From CAYTCZ01 sp964436315 (lineage in GTDB: Bacteria > Actinomycetota > Thermoleophilia > Gaiellales > Gaiellaceae), in the NCBI GenBank assembly GCA_964436315.1, contig CAYTCZ010000030.1, positions 1 to 34,611 on the forward strand: a stretch of DNA of 34,611 nt, given 5' to 3'. Below, one piece after another: positions 31,347 through 34,611 of this stretch (positions are counted from its first letter, which is position 1; each line of letters starts with the position of its first letter). The notes under the pieces are model-generated. The model had not been told where the DNA came from. It made no database searches and was given only the letters and a program-made list of their open reading frames with translations. The translations under genes were made by a program, and so were the position numbers.

Positions 31347-32123
31347 ATGAGACTCGAGGGGAAGGTGGCCATCATCACCGGGGCCGGATCCGGGATTGGG
31401 GAGGCGACGGCCAAACGTTTTGCACAGGAGGGCGCGGAACTCGTGCTGAACGATTTGAGGGAGAACTACCTCGACGCACTGGCGCGAGATCTCGGCGAAC
31501 CAGAGCACGTACAAGTGCTCGGCGACATCTCCGAGGAAGACACCGCGAGACGGCTGGCTTCGGCTGCTGTCGACAGCTTCGGGCAAATCGACATCCTCGT
31601 GAACAACGTCGGTGAGCTCTTCTTCAAGGACATCACAGAAACGACGGTAGAGGAATGGGATCGGCTCATGGCAGTGAACGTGCGCGGGATGTTCCTCACC
31701 TGCAAGCACGTCATCCCATTGATGCTCAAGCAGGGTGGTGGCTCGATCATCAACCTCGCTTCGATCTCGGCCTTTATTGGCCAGGAGATGGGCGGTCAGT
31801 CAAGCGTTGCCTACAACGTCACGAAGGCGGCAGCCCGGCAGATTGCGACCTCGCTGGCCTCGCGCTACGCCGCGGACGGGATCCGCGTCAATGCTGTCGC
31901 CCCCGGAGCGACGAGAACGAACCAGGTACGGCACTTCATCCCGCAGCTGAGCGAAGACGAGGAGGACGCGATCTGGAACATGGCAGGCTCCGACCTTACG
32001 CCTGTCGGCCGGGTCGGCACGCCGGAGGAGATCGCGAACGCGATTCTGTTTCTCGCCTCCGACGAAGCGTCGTTCATCACGGGCTCGGTGATCGTTGCGG
32101 ACGGTGGCTACCTGGCGCGGTAG
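31347..32123 (+). CDS. Short-chain dehydrogenase/reductase (SDR, classical)
   Basis: This 258-residue NAD(P)-dependent oxidoreductase has cofactor motif TGAGSGIGEA (11-20), Asp36 in VLNDLR suggesting NAD(H) preference, and NNVG (86-89) in place of NNAG. The catalytic residues are Asn111, Ser139 (INLASISAF), Tyr156 and Lys160 (AYNVTKAA). The C-terminal GRVGTPEEIANAILFLASDE and ITGSVIVADGGYLAR are standard. GAGGAGG lies 5 nt before ATG 31347. It follows the OsmC gene by 11 bp and precedes the styrene-monooxygenase-like gene by 75 bp, so it may oxidise an alcohol made by that oxygenase; this is inference. Confidence 0.93.
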   Translation: MRLEGKVAIITGAGSGIGEATAKRFAQEGAELVLNDLRENYLDALARDLGEPEHVQVLGDISEEDTARRLASAAVDSFGQIDILVNNVGELFFKDITETTVEEWDRLMAVNVRGMFLTCKHVIPLMLKQGGGSIINLASISAFIGQEMGGQSSVAYNVTKAAARQIATSLASRYAADGIRVNAVAPGATRTNQVRHFIPQLSEDEEDAIWNMAGSDLTPVGRVGTPEEIANAILFLASDEASFITGSVIVADGGYLAR

Positions 32124-32198
32124 CGCCCGGAGGCGAACCGGACGCGGCCAGGGTTCTGAAAACCTTCCATCGACGAGTGGAATTGCGGGAGGACGGAG

Positions 32199-33563
32199 AT
32201 GAGGAAAATTGGAGTTGTAGGCGCCGGCCAAGCCGGGCTCTTGGCAGCTCACGCGCTCCATCAAAAGGGCTACGACGTAACGCTCTACTCGGACAAGACA
32301 CCCGAGGATTTCCTCGAGAAAGCGCGTCCGACGGGAACGGCCGCCCGCTTCGACATGTCGCTCGAGTTCGAACGCGAGCTCGGCCTCGAGCACTGGGGCG
32401 ATATTGCGCCGCACGGCGAGGGCGTCCATCTGACCTTCTCGCCGGCGAAGGACAACATTCTGCTGACGCTCCTCGGCCGGTTTGAGAAGTACTTCCTCGC
32501 GATCGACGTCCGTCTCCAGAGCGCGACCTGGCTTCGGGAATTCGACGAGCGCGGAGGCCGGGTCGAAATCGAGAATGTCACCGTTGAGCGGCTCGAGGAG
32601 ATCGCAAGCCGCAACGACCTGACGCTCGTCGCCGCCGGGAGGGGTGATATCCGCAGTCTCTTCCCGCGGGACGAGAGCAGGAGTTCCTACTCAACGCCCC
32701 AACGCTTTCTCGGGATGATCAACGTCGTCGGCCCCGAGTTCGCATTTGAGGGCGCCCCGTACTACTCGCCGGTGAAATTCAACTTCTTCGGTCCGTACGG
32801 AGAGATGTTCTGGGTGCCCTGGTACTCCAAAGGCGAGCAGCGATCGTGGAGTCTGCTCTTCGAGGCGAAGGAGGGCGGCCCGATCGATCGGTTCCGAGAG
32901 ATGAAGACCGCCGACGAGATGGTCAAGCGTGCGAAAGAAGTCATGAAGGACATGACGCCCTGGGACTACGAGTGGGTCAAGGACGCTGAACCCTGCGATG
33001 AGAACGCGTGGCTCATCGGGACCTTCGTACCGGAAGTACGTCAAGTCGTGGGGACGCTTCCCTCCGGGCGACACGTCATGGCACTTGGCGACACCGCGCA
33101 GTCACTGGATCCGATCGGAGGCCAGGGTGCAAACAACGGCAACAAGATGACGCGTTCATTCGTCGAGTCGATCGTCGAGCGTGAGGACAAGCCTTTCGAC
33201 GCCGACTGGATGCGCGGCGCGTTCGACCGTTTCTGGGACCGCCACCGCTACATCGAGATGTTCAACAACACGCTCCTCGAGCCGCTGACCGAGCCGGGCA
33301 AGACGCTGCTCATCGCCCAGTACGGCAGCACGGCTCAACCCGACGACACGAGTCCGCAACAGAAGATCGCCGATCAGTTCGTAGAGAACTTCGATGACCC
33401 GATCCAGATGACAGAGGCATTTCACGACGGGCAAAAGGCGAACGACATCGTCAACGACGCCTACGGATCGAGCACGTGGCCGATCGTGAAAGGAAAGGCG
33501 AGAATCGGCCTCGGACAGGTCAAGCAGAAGCTCGGCCGACCCGCGGGCCATCCCGGCATGTGA
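32199..33563 (+). CDS. Styrene/indole monooxygenase (StyA)-like FAD monooxygenase
   Basis: This 454-residue flavoprotein has the FAD-binding motif GVVGAGQAGLLAAHAL (5-20) and a second FAD segment ALGDTAQSLDPIGGQGANNG near residue 295. The overall form (VTLYSDKTPEDF, FGPYGEMFWVPWYSKGEQ, SWSLLFEAKEGGPIDRF) is that of group E two-component monooxygenases, which epoxidise styrene or hydroxylate indole using FADH2 supplied by a separate reductase (StyB). No StyB-type reductase is encoded in the window, so it must be elsewhere or beyond the right edge. GGAGGACGGAG precedes ATG 32199. The substrate is unproven; the family also contains many uncharacterised oxygenases. Confidence 0.85.
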   Translation: MRKIGVVGAGQAGLLAAHALHQKGYDVTLYSDKTPEDFLEKARPTGTAARFDMSLEFERELGLEHWGDIAPHGEGVHLTFSPAKDNILLTLLGRFEKYFLAIDVRLQSATWLREFDERGGRVEIENVTVERLEEIASRNDLTLVAAGRGDIRSLFPRDESRSSYSTPQRFLGMINVVGPEFAFEGAPYYSPVKFNFFGPYGEMFWVPWYSKGEQRSWSLLFEAKEGGPIDRFREMKTADEMVKRAKEVMKDMTPWDYEWVKDAEPCDENAWLIGTFVPEVRQVVGTLPSGRHVMALGDTAQSLDPIGGQGANNGNKMTRSFVESIVEREDKPFDADWMRGAFDRFWDRHRYIEMFNNTLLEPLTEPGKTLLIAQYGSTAQPDDTSPQQKIADQFVENFDDPIQMTEAFHDGQKANDIVNDAYGSSTWPIVKGKARIGLGQVKQKLGRPAGHPGM

Positions 33564-33611
33564 CATCGGTTCATTGCAGGTTCACGCGATGATCGTCTGG
33601 GCCAATTGGCT

Positions 33612-34610
33612 GTGACCGTGCCCGAGTTCCACGTCGGCCTGCTCCCGAATCGTCCCGTTTCGGAGGTCGTCGAGCTCGCCGCCGCAGCGGAGGAGTTCGG
33701 ATTCGACGGCGTCTGGATTGCAGACTCGCAATCCGTCTTTCGGGATGCCTACATGGCGCTCGCGCTGGCAGCCGATCGCACCGAGCGAGTCAAGCTCGCT
33801 CCCGGCGTGACGAATCCGGTGACTCGCCATCCCGCCGTGCTTGCCGGAAGCATCGCAACGCTCGCCGAGTACTCAGGCGGGCGGGCGATTCTCGGGATCG
33901 GCGTGGGGGAGAGCGCTGTTCGTACGGTCGGCCTTCCGCCGGCGAAGCTCAAGCAGCTGGAGGAGGTCACGCTGACGATTCGCTCGCTGCTCGCTGGAAA
34001 AACCGCTGAGTACGAGGGGGCCGAGCTCAAGTTGTCGTGGCCAACCAGCGAGGTGCCTGTCGTCTACTCCTCGTCCGGTCCGCGGTCACTTCGGCTCGGA
34101 GGGCGCATTGCGGACGGCGTGCTGTTTCAGGTCGGGGCGCATCCTGCGCTTGTCTCCTATGGTCTCGAGAACATCCGCGCTGGGGCGGAGGAAGCCGGCC
34201 GCGATCAGACTTCCGTGACTCGCTTGATGCGGCTCGCCTGCTCCGTGTCGCACAACCGTGCACAGGCGCGGGAGGAGGCACGAGGGTACATCGCGACGGC
34301 TGCTGGGACCGTCCACTGGGCCGTCCCGCACGAGCACATCCCGCCCGACGTGCTACCGGATCTCGAACGGATGAAGGCCCGCTACGACTACTCGAAACAT
34401 GCTGCTGGAGACGCCGAGCATGCGGCGCTGATCACCGACGGCATCATCGACTCGATCTCGGTCGTCGGGACTCCCGATGAGGTAGTCCCACGATTTCGCG
34501 AGCTCGCACGCCTCGGCTTGAACGGCTTTGTCCTTCCGATCACGAGTCGCGATCCGAAAGCAACGATGAAGCTGTTTTCGGAGGAGGTCATGCCGGGTGT
34601 CAGGGGGTAA
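33612..34610 (+). CDS. LLM-class oxidoreductase (fifth in window)
   Basis: This 332-residue luciferase-like TIM barrel ends one base before the window edge (TAA 34608-34610). Segments are FHVGLLPNRPVSEVVELAAA, FDGVWIADSQSVFRDAYMAL, VKLAPGVTNPVTRHPAVLAG, GGRAILGIGVGESAVRTVGL and VPVVYSSSGPRSLRLGGRIADG (cut: VVYSSSGPRSLRLGG). These match the F420/Mer-like branch. The start is uncertain: GTG 33612 is chosen, TTG 33606 and GTG 33618 are in frame, and no clear ribosome-binding site is visible. It follows the StyA-like gene by 48 bp on the same strand. Confidence 0.87.
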   Translation: MTVPEFHVGLLPNRPVSEVVELAAAAEEFGFDGVWIADSQSVFRDAYMALALAADRTERVKLAPGVTNPVTRHPAVLAGSIATLAEYSGGRAILGIGVGESAVRTVGLPPAKLKQLEEVTLTIRSLLAGKTAEYEGAELKLSWPTSEVPVVYSSSGPRSLRLGGRIADGVLFQVGAHPALVSYGLENIRAGAEEAGRDQTSVTRLMRLACSVSHNRAQAREEARGYIATAAGTVHWAVPHEHIPPDVLPDLERMKARYDYSKHAAGDAEHAALITDGIIDSISVVGTPDEVVPRFRELARLGLNGFVLPITSRDPKATMKLFSEEVMPGVRG

Positions 34611-34611
34611 G

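Overview
The window is about 34.6 kb of GC-rich bacterial DNA from a draft assembly. Three runs of exactly 100 N (3005-3104, 9643-9742, 22730-22829) mark scaffold joins, and two of them cut genes. Several features suggest an actinobacterium, perhaps of the Thermoleophilia type: high GC, many antisense open frames, five LLM (luciferase-like, F420/flavin) oxidoreductases, a lipoprotein with a Pro/Glu/Ala linker, and an alternative-start-rich, tightly overlapped gene layout. This is inferred from gene content; there is no rRNA or other phylogenetic marker to confirm it.

Layout. 1-3004: end of a surface-polysaccharide type region, with a truncated family 2 glycosyltransferase (minus) divergent from a secreted clan GH-A glycoside hydrolase. 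3176-5086: a sigma-70 factor (minus) divergent from a membrane-anchored peptidoglycan-binding protein. 5131-7162: a sugar isomerase/epimerase-like TIM barrel and a GNAT acetyltransferase, both minus. 7261-9822: a drug/metabolite efflux unit, with a perfect 8-4-8 palindrome, a 14-TM DHA2 MFS pump, a TetR repressor and a DsbA-like thiol protein cut by a gap.

9819-30692 is a 21-kb run of minus-strand genes devoted to uptake and breakdown of small organic, probably amide- or amino-acid-like, compounds. In transcription order it holds two LLM oxidoreductases, an M20 amidohydrolase, an FAH-family hydrolase, an M24 peptidase, a homocitrate/isopropylmalate-synthase-like enzyme, a GntR/FCD regulator, a CrtI/phytoene-dehydrogenase-like FAD protein (with gap), a RidA-like protein, another LLM enzyme and a ketopantoate-reductase-like dehydrogenase. 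A complete LivKGFHM branched-chain-amino-acid-type ABC importer follows. It is followed by a second ketopantoate-reductase-like gene, a degenerate M24 protein, a TenA-like protein, another LLM enzyme and tryptophan 2,3-dioxygenase. Many of these genes overlap by 4 bp, so they are probably co-translated.

30811-34610 (plus strand) holds an OsmC-family gene, an SDR dehydrogenase, a styrene/indole-monooxygenase-like FAD enzyme and a fifth LLM enzyme. The OsmC gene is the most interesting object. Its frame is interrupted by one in-frame UGA exactly where the family has its redox cysteine, and a 9-bp hairpin with a GUG loop begins 11 nt after that UGA, as in bacterial SECIS elements. I read it as a selenocysteine-containing OsmC protein rather than two small genes.

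Other non-coding structure includes a 67-bp REP-like hairpin with 24-bp perfect arms that occupies the place where the TenA-like gene should start, a 15-bp perfect inverted repeat at the livK/livG junction, a 13-bp perfect inverted repeat between an LLM gene and tryptophan dioxygenase, and smaller operator-like palindromes. No tRNA, rRNA, CRISPR or insertion sequence was seen, and no non-coding stretch exceeds about 300 bases.
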